Positions 26,442-35,572 of a stretch of DNA of 64,000 nucleotides are shown here, piece after piece. This DNA comes from Rhodococcus marinonascens NBRC 14363 (GTDB taxonomy: Bacteria > Actinomycetota > Actinomycetes > Mycobacteriales > Mycobacteriaceae). The notes beneath the pieces are model-generated. The model searched no databases. It was not told where the DNA came from and saw nothing but the letters and a program-made list of their open reading frames with translations. The stretch spans positions 1 through 64,000 of the forward strand of contig NZ_BCXB01000020.1 of NCBI RefSeq assembly GCF_001894885.1. Reading direction: 5' to 3'. Both the position numbers and the translations under genes were made by a program. Position 1 is the first letter of the stretch; each line of letters starts with the position of its first letter.

Positions 26442-27584
26442 ATGGCCAAGCACCGCAAGCAGTCCAAGGCCGCCAGGAATGCGGGAACCACTGCAATGAC
26501 CACGGCGGTCATCGTTGCTGCGTGCGGCGGTGTCGCGTTCGCTGATCCGTCACAGGCCGGCGTCGCGCCCGCTCCGTCGCAGCCCGGCGTCGCGCCCGCT
26601 CCGTCGCAGCCCGGCATCGCGCCTTCCAAGTCGACAAAGACCTGGGTCCCGGTTCCGGTCGAATACCAGCAGGAGGCGAAGCCGCTCGCCAACTGGAACT
26701 ACGACTCGAACCAGTACGTCGCTCCCACCTACGAGGAGGGCAACTACGTCGCTCCCGTCGACTACTCGCGGCTTCACCTGCCTACGCAGATCGAGGAATT
26801 CACGGCGCCGATTCAGGCTCCGGAAGACAAGATCCGCATCGGCCGGTACGTCGCTGAACGCCCGAACTGGATCACCGAGGACACCGCGGACCGCACCAAC
26901 AATCAGACAGCCGTGGTCGAGGCGCAGGTCACCGACTTCTGGCGCTCGACCGGCCTTGAAGCCGATGAGGCGGAACGTCTGGCGGCCGCGCAGCTCGGCG
27001 GCGCTACAGCCGGTGCACTGGCCGGGGCAACGGCCGTTGGACTGCCCTCGGCGGTCGGCGGCGCCCTGGTGGGCGGGACGATCGGCGGCACGAGTGCTAT
27101 CCCCTTGATCTCTACGGTGCCGATCGTTGGCGTTTCGGTCGGTATGTTCGGCACGCTTGCGGGCGGCGCTATCGGCGCAGCGGTCGCCGGCATCCCGGCG
27201 GTGGTGGGCGGGGCTCTCGCGGGCGGCGCGGCCGGTGTCACCACGGCGACCGCGTACGGCACTGGCGATCTCAGCGATCCGATCGAGACCGAGATCCCGG
27301 ACATCGACCAGGCTGCCATCACCGCCCAGACCGAGGCGACCCTCGAAGAGTGGGAGGCGAACCCGGTCGGCGCCGCAGCCGCGACCGCGGTCCGCGACAT
27401 GGTCGCCTCCGCCCCAGTCGTCGACCAGCAGGTCCGCGATTCGGTGTCCTCGCTGCCAGGTGGTGAAGGCGCTGTTGCTGCCTTCGACCAGGCTGTGACC
27501 GATTTCCACGAGAACACAGCCGTTCCCGGGCTGCCGATGGGCATGGTCACCGACGCGATCGGTGCCGGCATCATCGAGGCGTGA
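26442..27584 (+). CDS. Exported repeat and glycine-zipper protein
   Basis: This 380-residue protein has a positively charged N-terminus, a hydrophobic stretch TTAMTTAVIVAACGGVAFA and likely export cleavage after AFA. It then carries nine-residue repeats of the GVAPAPSQP type, a Tyr-rich region (YQQEAKPLANWNYDSNQYVAP) and a long Gly/Ala-rich hydrophobic region (about residues 185-270, GAxxGAxxG pattern) able to insert in or associate with membranes. I know similar rhodococcal proteins only as uncharacterised. It is followed by a strong terminator and appears monocistronic. A cell-envelope or surface role is inferred. Confidence 0.75.
   Translation: MAKHRKQSKAARNAGTTAMTTAVIVAACGGVAFADPSQAGVAPAPSQPGVAPAPSQPGIAPSKSTKTWVPVPVEYQQEAKPLANWNYDSNQYVAPTYEEGNYVAPVDYSRLHLPTQIEEFTAPIQAPEDKIRIGRYVAERPNWITEDTADRTNNQTAVVEAQVTDFWRSTGLEADEAERLAAAQLGGATAGALAGATAVGLPSAVGGALVGGTIGGTSAIPLISTVPIVGVSVGMFGTLAGGAIGAAVAGIPAVVGGALAGGAAGVTTATAYGTGDLSDPIETEIPDIDQAAITAQTEATLEEWEANPVGAAAATAVRDMVASAPVVDQQVRDSVSSLPGGEGAVAAFDQAVTDFHENTAVPGLPMGMVTDAIGAGIIEA
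26559..26623. repeat. 27-bp coding tandem repeat
   Basis: Units 26559-26585 and 26586-26612 are identical 27-mers, followed by an 11-bp partial third unit. They encode GVAPAPSQP in frame just after the signal sequence of the exported protein. Confidence 0.9.
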
Positions 27585-27590
27585 GCCACT

Positions 27591-27620
27591 GGCGAGGGCA
27601 GGGAACTTCCTGCCCTCGCC
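27591..27620 (+). terminator. Rho-independent-like terminator after exported protein
   Basis: GGCGAGGGCAGG and CCTGCCCTCGCC form a perfect 12-bp stem with loop GAACTT, followed by GTTTCG. It begins seven bases after the stop codon region of the exported protein gene. Confidence 0.8.
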
Positions 27621-27671
27621 GTTTCGCCGGCCGAAGCTTTGCGGTGACGTCCAACTTGGCGCGACACTGGA

Positions 27672-28694
27672 GTGGTGGACGCCGACAGCCCGATGGACCC
27701 GGTGCAGGCCCTGCGTGAGACGGCGTTCTGGCTCGAACGTTCGCGGGCGGAGACTCATCGGGTGAAGGCCTATCGGCGGGCGGCGGACGTGGTCGCCGGG
27801 TTGTCCGCCGACCAGCGGGATCTTCGCCGGCGCACTAACAGCTGGGACGACTTGCCGGGTATCGGACCGAAGACGGCGACGGTGATCCGTGAGTCGCACG
27901 GCGGAGTGCCCGCGTATCTTGCGGAGTTACGCGAGGCCGCCGAGCCCATCGGGGAAGGTGCGCTGCGAACGGCGCTCAGGGGAGATCTGCACACTCATTC
28001 GAACTGGTCCGACGGCGGCAGCCCGATCGACGAAATGATGCGCAGCGCGGCCGTCATCGGACACGAATACTGTGCTCTCACAGACCATTCGCCGCGACTT
28101 GCGGTTGCCAACGGTTTGTCCGCGCGGCGTCTGCGGTCCCAACTCGACGTGATAGCCCGCCTGAATGAAGAACTGGCGCCGCTGCGCATCCTCACCGGAA
28201 TCGAGGTCGACATCTTGGATGACGGTTCCCTCGACCAGGATCTGGATCTTCTCGGTGAACTCGACATCGTGGTCGCAAGCGTGCATTCGAAGTTGCGAGC
28301 GGAACGCGGGGCCATGACTCGGCGGATGGTCGCGGCCGTGCAGAATCCCGTGGTCGCTGTGCTCGGCCACTGCACAGGACGCCTCGTTGAGGGTGCGCGC
28401 GGTACCCGACCAGAGTCGACGTTCGACGCCGAGAAGGTGTTCACGGCCTGCCGGGACCACGACACCGCCGTCGAAATCAACAGCCGTCCCGAGCGCCGCG
28501 ATCCGCTGAGTCGCCTGATCGATCTGGCCGTGGATCTCGGGTGCCTGTTCGCGATCGACACCGACGCTCACGCCCCCGGGCAGCTCGCGTGGCAGGGCTA
28601 CGGATGTGATCGGGCGATGCGGTGTGGTGTCGAGGCCGACCGGGTCGTCAACACATGGCCCGTCGACGACCTGCTGGAATGGGCCAAGTCCTAG
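27672..28694 (+). CDS. PHP-domain phosphoesterase with helix-hairpin-helix
   Basis: This 340-residue protein joins an N-terminal helix-hairpin-helix region (DDLPGIGPKTATVIRES, residues about 57-75) to a PHP metal-dependent phosphoesterase domain. The PHP motifs are GDLHTHSNWSDG, ALTDHSPRL, GIEVDILDDG, VASVHSK, LGHCTGR and TDAHAPGQ. The layout matches the C-terminal part of PolX-type DNA polymerases without the polymerase domain, so a DNA 3' end or phosphate processing role is plausible. A GTG start at 27672 is used. Confidence 0.88.
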   Translation: MVDADSPMDPVQALRETAFWLERSRAETHRVKAYRRAADVVAGLSADQRDLRRRTNSWDDLPGIGPKTATVIRESHGGVPAYLAELREAAEPIGEGALRTALRGDLHTHSNWSDGGSPIDEMMRSAAVIGHEYCALTDHSPRLAVANGLSARRLRSQLDVIARLNEELAPLRILTGIEVDILDDGSLDQDLDLLGELDIVVASVHSKLRAERGAMTRRMVAAVQNPVVAVLGHCTGRLVEGARGTRPESTFDAEKVFTACRDHDTAVEINSRPERRDPLSRLIDLAVDLGCLFAIDTDAHAPGQLAWQGYGCDRAMRCGVEADRVVNTWPVDDLLEWAKS

Positions 28695-28989
28695 TAGTGC
28701 ACTCGTCGAGAGGTATCAGTAGCTCCAGCGACGGTATTGGCATTCAACGGAAGCGCCCTATCCATAGTTGCCGGTTCGGTCGCGGGCGCCTTACTCTGCC
28801 CGCCATCGCAAAACCGATCTCGTCGCGCTTGCCGAAGGACTTCCATCCGTTCGTCGGCAATACCGTCTCGATGGCGGTTATCACAACCATCGTTGTTACC
28901 GTCGTCGGATTTCTGCCCGGAGTCTGATTCGAACCGCATCCCGCAGCCGGATACCGTCAGTGTGTCGGACAGACGACGAAACGCCTCGG
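28695..28989. other. Intergenic region without a confident gene
   Basis: These 295 bp lie between the convergent PHP and glpK genes. A plus-strand frame ending at 28927 would encode a short hydrophobic tail (TVSMAVITTIVVTVVGFLPGV), but it has no ribosome-binding site and I do not call it. No strong terminator hairpin was seen. Confidence 0.35.
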
Positions 28990-30507
28990 TCAGTGGATTT
29001 CCACCCAGTCGAGTGTGCGTTTGACGGCCTTTTGCCATCCTGCGTAGCCACTTTCGCGCTCGCTGTCGTTCCATTGGGGGTGCCAACGTCGGCTTTCGTT
29101 CCAGTTCTCCCGGAGTTCGTCGAGGGACTGCCAGAACCCGACGGCCAACCCCGCCGCGTATGCAGCCCCGAGGGCGGTGGTTTCCGCAACGACGGGCCGG
29201 CTGACCGGGACCCCCAGAATGTCGGCCTGGATCTGCATGCACAGATTGTTCGCGGTAACCCCACCGTCGACCTTGAGCACCTCGAGCGGGACGCCGGAAT
29301 CCTTGTACATGGCGTCGACGACGTCGCGGCTCTGGTAGCAGATCGCTTCGAGGGTGGCCCTGGCGATGTGGGCATTGTTGTTGAAGCGCGACAGCCCCAC
29401 AATGGCGCCGCGTGCATCGGAGCGCCAGTACGGTGCGAACAGGCCCGAAAAGGCGGGCACAAAGTACACCCCGCCGTTGTCCTCGACCTCCGCCGCCAGT
29501 GACTCACTCTGCGAGGCACCCTGGATGATCCCCAACTGGTCACGTAGCCATTGGACGGCTGAACCAGTGACCGCGATGGATCCCTCGAGCGCGTAAACCG
29601 GCTTCTGATCGCCGAACTTGTAGCAGACCGTGGTGAGCAATCCGTTGTGTGATCGCACGAGCTTTTCACCGGTGTTGAGCAGCAGGAAGTTCCCGGTGCC
29701 GTAGGTGTTCTTGGCCTCCCCTGCCGTCAGGCACACCTGCCCGAGCATTGCGGCCTGCTGGTCGCCGACGTCCCCGGACAGTGGAACCACGCCGCCGAGC
29801 GGACCATGAGTAGTGGTGTGGCCATGCAGGTCCGGGGCGGAGGATGGTCGGATCTCCGGCAGCATCCGACGGGGAACTCCGAAAAAGGAGAGCAACTCGT
29901 CGTCCCAGTCCAGGGTTTCGAGGTTCATTAGCATGGTGCGACTGGCGTTGGTGACGTCGGTGATGTGGACGCCGCCGTCGACACCGCCGGTCAGGTTCCA
30001 CAACAGCCAGGTGTCGATCGTGCCGAAGATCGCCTCGCCGCGGTCGGCTGCGGCCCGCACACCGTCAACATTGTCGAGGATCCACTGTATTTTGCCGCCG
30101 GAGAAGTAGGTGGCCGGCGGAAGCCCCGCCTTTTGGCGGATGATCTGACCGGCCTCTGTCTCGTCGAGGGCGGAGGCGATCCGGTCGGTGCGGGTGTCCT
30201 GCCAGACGATCGCGTTGTAGTACGGCCGTCCGGTCCGACGGTCCCATACCACTGCCGTCTCACGCTGGTTCGTGATCCCTAGCGCCGCCAGATCGGCGGG
30301 ACCGATTCCGAACCGGTTCATGGCGGTTTGCAGTACCGCCGACGTGCGTTCCCAGATCTCCACCGGATTGTGCTCGACCCAACCCGGGCGCGGCAGGATT
30401 TGCTCGTGTTCGAGTTGGTGGCGGGCGATCTCGTGACCGCCGTGGTCGAAGACCATGAAGCGAGTGCTGGTCGTGCCCTGGTCTACGGCACCGACGAAAT
30501 CAGGCAT
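28990..30507 (-). CDS. glpK: Glycerol kinase
   Basis: This 505-residue FGGY-family kinase phosphorylates glycerol to glycerol 3-phosphate. It has the FGGY start [16 protein letters not shown], the substrate-binding NQRET and [39 protein letters not shown], and the adenosine-binding [20 protein letters not shown]. Length and motifs are canonical. It lies 54 bp downstream of glpF on the same strand, forming a glpFK uptake-and-trapping operon. Confidence 0.97.
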   Translation of the reverse strand: MPDFVGAVDQGTTSTRFMVFDHGGHEIARHQLEHEQILPRPGWVEHNPVEIWERTSAVLQTAMNRFGIGPADLAALGITNQRETAVVWDRRTGRPYYNAIVWQDTRTDRIASALDETEAGQIIRQKAGLPPATYFSGGKIQWILDNVDGVRAAADRGEAIFGTIDTWLLWNLTGGVDGGVHITDVTNASRTMLMNLETLDWDDELLSFFGVPRRMLPEIRPSSAPDLHGHTTTHGPLGGVVPLSGDVGDQQAAMLGQVCLTAGEAKNTYGTGNFLLLNTGEKLVRSHNGLLTTVCYKFGDQKPVYALEGSIAVTGSAVQWLRDQLGIIQGASQSESLAAEVEDNGGVYFVPAFSGLFAPYWRSDARGAIVGLSRFNNNAHIARATLEAICYQSRDVVDAMYKDSGVPLEVLKVDGGVTANNLCMQIQADILGVPVSRPVVAETTALGAAYAAGLAVGFWQSLDELRENWNESRRWHPQWNDSERESGYAGWQKAVKRTLDWVEIH

Positions 30508-30561
30508 GCGGATTGGCCTTTCGGTCGCTGTGGATGTGTCGGTTGACTGCCGGCGCGGGGG

Positions 30562-31398
30562 TCATGTCTTCAGCTGTTCCCCGTGTGGTGTCATCGCATC
30601 GAGGTCGGGATGCGGCGGCGGTGGCAGGAACCGAGCGATGAGCTGTATGTAGATCGCGGCGCCGATGAGACCACCGATGACCGGCGCGACTATGGGAACC
30701 CAGAAGTATGGATAGCCGGATGGGTCTGTGAATGCGGTGGCGTAGCCCGTCAGGTACGACGCCAGTCGGGGACCGAAGTCGCGCGCGGGGTTGATGGCGT
30801 AGCCGGCGTTAGCGCCCCACGCCATGCCGATTGCGACGACGATCAACCCGATCATGAACGGTGCGAGGTTGGCCGCCGGGGAGGTGTTTCGCCGGTCGAC
30901 GATCGCGAAGATCAGCAGCACCAGGATCGCCGTGCCGATGATCTGATCCGTGAAGGCCCCCATGACGCTCACCGGGAGTGTGCCGTTACCGGGCATGGTG
31001 GAGAAGACACCCTGCGTTGCGCTGGTGTGCCCGGGGTCGGCCGCGGCGAGCAGATCGGCGTACCCCACCCGGACCACCAGGGCCCCGACAAATGCACCGA
31101 ACGTCTGCGCCACCACATATAGCGGTACTTTGCGCCACGGGAAGTCGCCGAAGGTTGCGAAAGCCACGGTCACCGCCGGGTTGATGTGGGCGCCGCTTGT
31201 CCGGGAGGCGATGTAGATTGCCAGCGTCACGCCCAATCCCCAAGACCAGGCAATGGTGTTGTAATTGCCGACACTGTCGCCACCGGCAACGACCTGGGCA
31301 ACGGCACCGCAGCCGATCATGATCAGGACACTGGTGGCGAGAAACTCCGCGGCCAATTCACCGAGTAATCCGAACTCCTTCAGCTTTTGCACTGGCAC
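30562..31398 (-). CDS. glpF: Glycerol facilitator (aquaglyceroporin)
   Basis: This 278-residue MIP-family channel lets glycerol diffuse across the membrane. The two pore motifs are SGAHINPAVTVAF and GYAINPARDFGPR; the Asp after the second NPAR is characteristic of glycerol facilitators rather than water channels. Six membrane helices are evident. It precedes glpK in a probable operon. Confidence 0.96.
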   Translation of the reverse strand: MPVQKLKEFGLLGELAAEFLATSVLIMIGCGAVAQVVAGGDSVGNYNTIAWSWGLGVTLAIYIASRTSGAHINPAVTVAFATFGDFPWRKVPLYVVAQTFGAFVGALVVRVGYADLLAAADPGHTSATQGVFSTMPGNGTLPVSVMGAFTDQIIGTAILVLLIFAIVDRRNTSPAANLAPFMIGLIVVAIGMAWGANAGYAINPARDFGPRLASYLTGYATAFTDPSGYPYFWVPIVAPVIGGLIGAAIYIQLIARFLPPPPHPDLDAMTPHGEQLKT

Positions 31399-31437
31399 AA
31401 CTCCCTGTTACGGCTGGTCGGCCGCGCCCCTGGTTGC

Positions 31438-31451
31438 CCCCGGTAACGGGG
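31438..31451. promoter_or_regulatory. Inverted repeat CCCCG-GTAA-CGGGG upstream of glpF
   Basis: Perfect 5-bp arms lie about 40 bp before the glpF start. Size and position suit a repressor site for a glycerol regulator, although no such regulator gene is in the window. Confidence 0.35.
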
Positions 31452-31914
31452 ACCGGCCGAACAACGGGCTGGAGTGACTCGAATCACGGATAGTTCTAAC
31501 GTTATGGGTGCTGTTCCCCGTTGGCAACAAGAACGTGTCAACGATGTCGAGCAATTCGACCGCGGGCGGGTGCTCCTGCTCGTCAACGTTATAGATGTGG
31601 CGGGATCGACTCGGGTAGGCGCGGTAGCGGTATCGGACGATCGTCACGCCGGTATCGCTCGCACCAACATCATCCAAGAACGAGACAAAGCACTGTTGCG
31701 CATACGTTTTCGTGCTACCCGCACAACCGGTCTTTGAGACCCGAATATCGGCGGAAGATGGGCACCGACGAGCACGTGACTGATCAGGTCCGCGCCAATG
31801 GCCGGGATGAGGAACGCACCCAGATTCGCCGGTTTCGCGAACGGGCCGATCGCTTCCGCCGACCGGCACCGCTACATTCCCACCGAGAATAGACGGCAGG
31901 AGCGCATCGGGGAA
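31452..31914. other. Region without a confident gene
   Basis: The 460 bp upstream of glpF contain overlapping open frames on both strands. The best, plus strand from about 31504, reads MGAVPRWQQERVNDVEQFDRG and further soluble sequence, but the opposite strand is equally open and no family is recognised. Parts may be decayed coding sequence. Confidence 0.3.
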
Positions 31915-32163
31915 CTATCCGATAGTCGGTGATCCAGGGGCCGGGTTCGAGATGTTCCTCTCGGGTGTCGGTGGTCGTGCTGAGTCCGGAGTAGAGAAGA
32001 GCTTTGACCCGATGCAGAACCACGCAACCAGGGCAGTAATCGGAAGAAAGGTGACAGTCAGCGTCAGGCCGACCTGCTGCCGCATTCCGCCAGCCACTAT
32101 CCGCTTGTCTTCTTTCGAGAATCCTGGCTCTCCACTCTCCACCTCGTTCACCAGGGTCCACAC
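31915..32163 (-). CDS. Putative small membrane protein
   Basis: This frame of about 82 codons has a charged N-terminus (NEVESGEPGFSKEDKRIVAGGMRQQ) followed by one hydrophobic helix (VGLTLTVTFLPITALVAWFCIG) and a Pro/Ser tail. The charge-helix-tail order is protein-like. However, the start (GTG, or TTG three bases earlier) has no good ribosome-binding site. No family is recognised. Confidence 0.4.
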   Translation of the reverse strand: MWTLVNEVESGEPGFSKEDKRIVAGGMRQQVGLTLTVTFLPITALVAWFCIGSKLFSTPDSARPPTPERNISNPAPGSPTIG

Positions 32164-32599
32164 CAATCAAGATCCGAGAAACCAACGGGACCGACCCGAG
32201 ACCAGTCAGTTCCTCTCTCTGCCGGCAATGACACCGTGAATTTCAGCCTGCCATCCGAACTCGCTGGCGGAAACTGGTGGAGGCCAAGACACTAGCTGCG
32301 CCCTGGATGTGTGGTGGCCGACTCGACCTGCGTGACTTTCCACGCCAGGATCTCGAATCACTTTCTGCTGTGTACGAAGCATACGAAGCGATGCAACCGT
32401 CGAGACTGTGCCACCGACAGATACGTGATTGATATTTCTACGGCGTCGCGTGTCCGCGACTCGGGCTATGACCTCTGACTTGGAACACCGGCAAGCGCGG
32501 CGGCGTCCTACGGGGCGATTAGGGCAGGTGTCGCAGTTTCGCTTATGCGATTGGGGCTAGGTGCATTGTCCCAATAAGGGATGTCTCCGGAGTGGCCTG
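32164..32599. other. Region without a confident gene
   Basis: About 435 bp without a supported coding frame. It includes a short direct repeat around 32378 (ACGAAGC twice). It is slightly AT-richer than its neighbours. Confidence 0.35.
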
Positions 32600-32635
32600 C
32601 CCTGCCCGCGAACCACAGTCGGTGCGCGGGCAGGG
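32600..32635 (-). terminator. Terminator-like hairpin after small secreted protein gene
   Basis: CCCTGCCCGCG and CGCGGGCAGGG form an 11-bp perfect stem with a 14-base loop. It lies directly downstream, in minus-strand sense, of the gene ending at 32641. Confidence 0.6.
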
Positions 32636-32640
32636 GGGTG

Positions 32641-33063
32641 TTATGGCAACTGGATCATGCACATGGGGGCCGGCGGACCCAACGACCCCAACGACCTCAA
32701 CGACCCGGTGCCGGGTGAGTCCCAGTAGGTCGTCTCGTACAGGAGCGTTTGCGCGTTCGCAAGGTTGGTCATGTGGCAGGTCACCGACGTTTCTGCGGTC
32801 GGCTTCGGTTCGATCCCCACCCAACGTCCGGGGTCGGCGCTCTGCTGAATTTCGATCCAACCGTCGCAGGTGTACCCGTCGTACCTGGATCCGTCGTCCT
32901 GCCATTCGGTCCAGCCGAGGCAGTCGCTACCGGAGTAGGTGACGAACGAGCGGATGGTGTCGCCGTAGTTGAACGTGCCAGCGGCGTCGGCGACACCGGT
33001 GCCGAGGGTGGCCGTCATGCCAGCGGCCGCTGCCATGACGGTTGAGATGCGTTTCAGGCGCAT
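32641..33063 (-). CDS. Small secreted four-cysteine protein
   Basis: This 140-residue protein has a Sec signal peptide (MRLKRISTVMAAAAGMTATLGTGVADA) and a mature part with four Cys residues in SDCLGW, YTCDGW, VTCHM and PMCMIQ, suggesting two disulfides. Short DxLGW/DGW repeats flank the first two Cys. The ATG at 33063 has GGAAGG upstream. I recognise no family. It appears monocistronic, with a terminator hairpin immediately downstream. Confidence 0.7.
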   Translation of the reverse strand: MRLKRISTVMAAAAGMTATLGTGVADAAGTFNYGDTIRSFVTYSGSDCLGWTEWQDDGSRYDGYTCDGWIEIQQSADPGRWVGIEPKPTAETSVTCHMTNLANAQTLLYETTYWDSPGTGSLRSLGSLGPPAPMCMIQLP

Positions 33064-33559
33064 ATGTTCGGGCCTTCCAGTTGACTGTTGTAGCGGATTC
33101 GATGTTCCGTTCGCGGATTGGTGACGAGTCCGTCGTCGGAGTCCAGAGTGTGGCAGACGAGTACTTCGGCGTCGTTCTCGTAGTCGTCCGGGCGTGTCGG
33201 GCGGTGCTCGTCGACACGCCCGCCGCGTTTCGTGCCGTGACCGGGCAAGGCAGGGGTCCATTCACCCATCGAGCCTGGTCGAGTGTCACGGAGATCCCTG
33301 CCGGCAAGAAACCGTGGGATCCTTGGCGCTGCTCCTTCCAGCCGGGGCGCTGGCAGGAGCAGCGATCGCTGCGGGCGTCGCCACCGAATGACTGAGAGGA
33401 TTCACCACCTCGGCGTTCACGTTCGTGGCTGTGGTAGTTGTCGTCTGCTGTGTGCTGGCAACTGCCGCCGTTGCCGCGTATATCGGTTGCCGACATGATT
33501 GATTCCTCCCGAGAGTCCGCGCAGTTGCAGCCGGCGTCCTTTGTCGACCAGGGCCGCGG
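33064..33559. other. Region without a confident gene
   Basis: Nearly 500 bp between two minus-strand genes. The plus strand holds two short hydrophobic stretches in one frame separated by a TGA: LALLLPAGALAGAAIAAGV near 33320 and FVAVVVVVCCVLATAAVAA near 33420. They could be tiny membrane peptides or a broken gene, but start signals are lacking. Confidence 0.3.
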
Positions 33560-34750
33560 TCACTGCTCCGGCGCGTCGCCTCTGCCGAGGTTCGGCGTGT
33601 CACCTCTGCCGAGGTCCGGCGCGTCGTCAGCGACGGTATCCGGCGGCGGAGAGGGCGTGTCGGCAGCGAGTTCGTAACGCCGTCCATAGGTTTCGACGAG
33701 GGCCTGGATCACCGCCACCACCGGAACCGAGACGAGGGCACCGATAGCGCCGAACAGGGACGCGCCCACGATCACCGAACCGAATGCAACAGCCGGGTGG
33801 ATGGACACCGTCTTGGAGGTGATGCGCGGATGTAGCACGTAGTTTTCGATCTGCTGGTAGACAGTTCCGAACGCCACGACCCACACTCCGTCCATCGGCT
33901 GGGCCGCCGCTGCGATGATCGCGGGGAGCGCGATCGCGAGGTAGGTGCCCAGTGTGGGGACGAATTGCGACACGACCCCCGTCCACAACGCGAGTGGAAG
34001 CCAATAGGGCACGTCGATGATCACGAGGAAGACGCCGGTAGCGACGGTGCTCACCGCCGCGAGTACCAGACGCGACACCACGTAGCCGCCGGCCTTCTCG
34101 ACCGAGATCTCCCACACCACCGAGATGATCTGTTGTTGGCGGGCCGGGAACCAACTCGAGATCGTGCGGCGAAACGCCGGACCCTGCGCCGACATGTAGA
34201 ACACGAACAACAGCATCGTGAATGCCTGGAACACCACCCCGACCACTGACGACAACACTCCCAGGATCCCGGGTGTGAACTCTTGCGCGAGGTCGCGGAT
34301 GGTCTCGGGTGTGAGATTGAGAAGGTCAGCACCCGTGGCGAAGTCGGTGTCGAAGACCCTGTTGGACCATTCGGTAACGGATGAGAGCGCTCCGGGCAAG
34401 GCCTTGAGAAGTTCGGCGAGTTGCTCGGCCAGCAACGCTCCGAACATTGCCACGAATGCGATACCGGCGACGAACATTGCCAACAGCACCAGTCCGGTCG
34501 CGGCGCCGCGGCGCAAGCCGCGGTTCTCGATCCAGTCGACGATCGGCTCGATGGTGACACTGAACAGCCATGCCAAAAACAGCAGCCCGAGGAACCCACG
34601 CAGATTATGGAACAGCCAACCGGACATCTGGTAGGCGGCGACTGCGAGCAGGACGTAGAAGATGGCCTGCTTCAACCATGGCGGCGCGGTAGTCCGGCCG
34701 GGGTGTTCGGTCGGACTACTCCGGTCCACGCGGCTGCTGTCCTCGTTCAT
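33560..34750 (-). CDS. AI-2E family transporter (UPF0118/PerM type)
   Basis: This 396-residue integral membrane protein has about eight hydrophobic helices. It carries family segments such as LFSVTIEPIVDWIENRG, the long central helical loop, GVVSQFVPTLGTYLAIALPAIIAA and YQQIENYVLHPRI, followed by IHPAVAF. Members export small molecules such as AI-2 or exchange ions; the substrate here is unknown. The C-terminal tail has near-repeats of LGRGD(T/A)P, from a 24-bp DNA repeat, beyond the normal family end. Confidence 0.9.
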   Translation of the reverse strand: MNEDSSRVDRSSPTEHPGRTTAPPWLKQAIFYVLLAVAAYQMSGWLFHNLRGFLGLLFLAWLFSVTIEPIVDWIENRGLRRGAATGLVLLAMFVAGIAFVAMFGALLAEQLAELLKALPGALSSVTEWSNRVFDTDFATGADLLNLTPETIRDLAQEFTPGILGVLSSVVGVVFQAFTMLLFVFYMSAQGPAFRRTISSWFPARQQQIISVVWEISVEKAGGYVVSRLVLAAVSTVATGVFLVIIDVPYWLPLALWTGVVSQFVPTLGTYLAIALPAIIAAAAQPMDGVWVVAFGTVYQQIENYVLHPRITSKTVSIHPAVAFGSVIVGASLFGAIGALVSVPVVAVIQALVETYGRRYELAADTPSPPPDTVADDAPDLGRGDTPNLGRGDAPEQ

Positions 34751-34894
34751 CGCACACTCCGCGGTCGACTGCTACTGGTACAGCCGAAATCTACTCGCCG
34801 GGAACGCCTGCAGCTATGATTTCCAGGGGACTGCTCGAGGCGCGCAGCTTAGCGAGTCCTCGGCAGGCGCTCAGCGCCCGATGGGGTTGGTAGA

Positions 34895-35572
34895 TCAGGA
34901 AGGTAGACGAGCGAGGGCGTGAATGACTCCCGACAAACTGTCTGATGTGACATCCGCGCTCGTGAACACCGGCGTGGGAACGGTTTCGAGTTGTGGGCAC
35001 CATCCGGTGGTCAGGCCGGCCAGGTTGGCTCCGTGGATGTCCCACGAGTGCACCGCGACGAGTGCCATCCGGTCCGCGGGCACCTGGGCGCGGTCGACGG
35101 CCAACTTGTACGGTGCGGGCGCGGGTTTCCACGCTTTGACCGCCTCGACCGAGAGCACCTCGTCGATCTTCGGTGCAAGGCCCGAGCGGTCGAAGAAACC
35201 GCGAGTCGACTCTTCGGACCCGTTGGAGAGAGTAAAGATTCGGAAGCCCGCTTCTTTGGCGGCGTCGATGGCTGCCGCCGCCTCCGGTTGGGCGGTGAGT
35301 TCGCCGAACCCGGCGACCGCGAAGTTGACGTCGGAGTCGGACAGTTCACCGTGTGTCTCGGCCCGCAGCGCGGAGGCGGCGACGTCGAGAAAGGCTCGGT
35401 AGTCGCCGGCTGCGGTGATCGCCATGGCGTCACGTAGCAGTCGGGTGAACCACCGCTCCAGCAGCAAGTTCGGCTGCTGGAGCTGGTTCAGCCGGGCTCG
35501 CACGGGGTCGAGTGATGCGAGCGTTTCGACGACGTCGAAGACGACGACCTCCGGCCGAACCCGGTTGGTCAC
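34895..35572 (-). CDS. HAD-superfamily hydrolase, haloacid dehalogenase type II-like
   Basis: This 225-residue protein has the HAD nucleophile motif VVFDVVETLASLDP, motif II TLSNGS, and motif III KAWKPAPAPYKLAV followed by LVAVHSWDIHGA. The order matches type II L-2-haloacid dehalogenases, which replace halogen by hydroxyl on short acids, but other HAD functions are possible. The GTG at 35572 overlaps the TGA of the AhpD-like gene (GTGA), indicating coupled translation; the frame upstream of it is a shadow. Confidence 0.86.
   Translation of the reverse strand: MTNRVRPEVVVFDVVETLASLDPVRARLNQLQQPNLLLERWFTRLLRDAMAITAAGDYRAFLDVAASALRAETHGELSDSDVNFAVAGFGELTAQPEAAAAIDAAKEAGFRIFTLSNGSEESTRGFFDRSGLAPKIDEVLSVEAVKAWKPAPAPYKLAVDRAQVPADRMALVAVHSWDIHGANLAGLTTGWCPQLETVPTPVFTSADVTSDSLSGVIHALARLPS

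Noticed and set aside
31408..31869. 153-codon minus-strand frame upstream of glpF
   Set aside because: The composition is not protein-like, and a plus-strand frame is equally open. No family is recognised and no ribosome-binding site is present.
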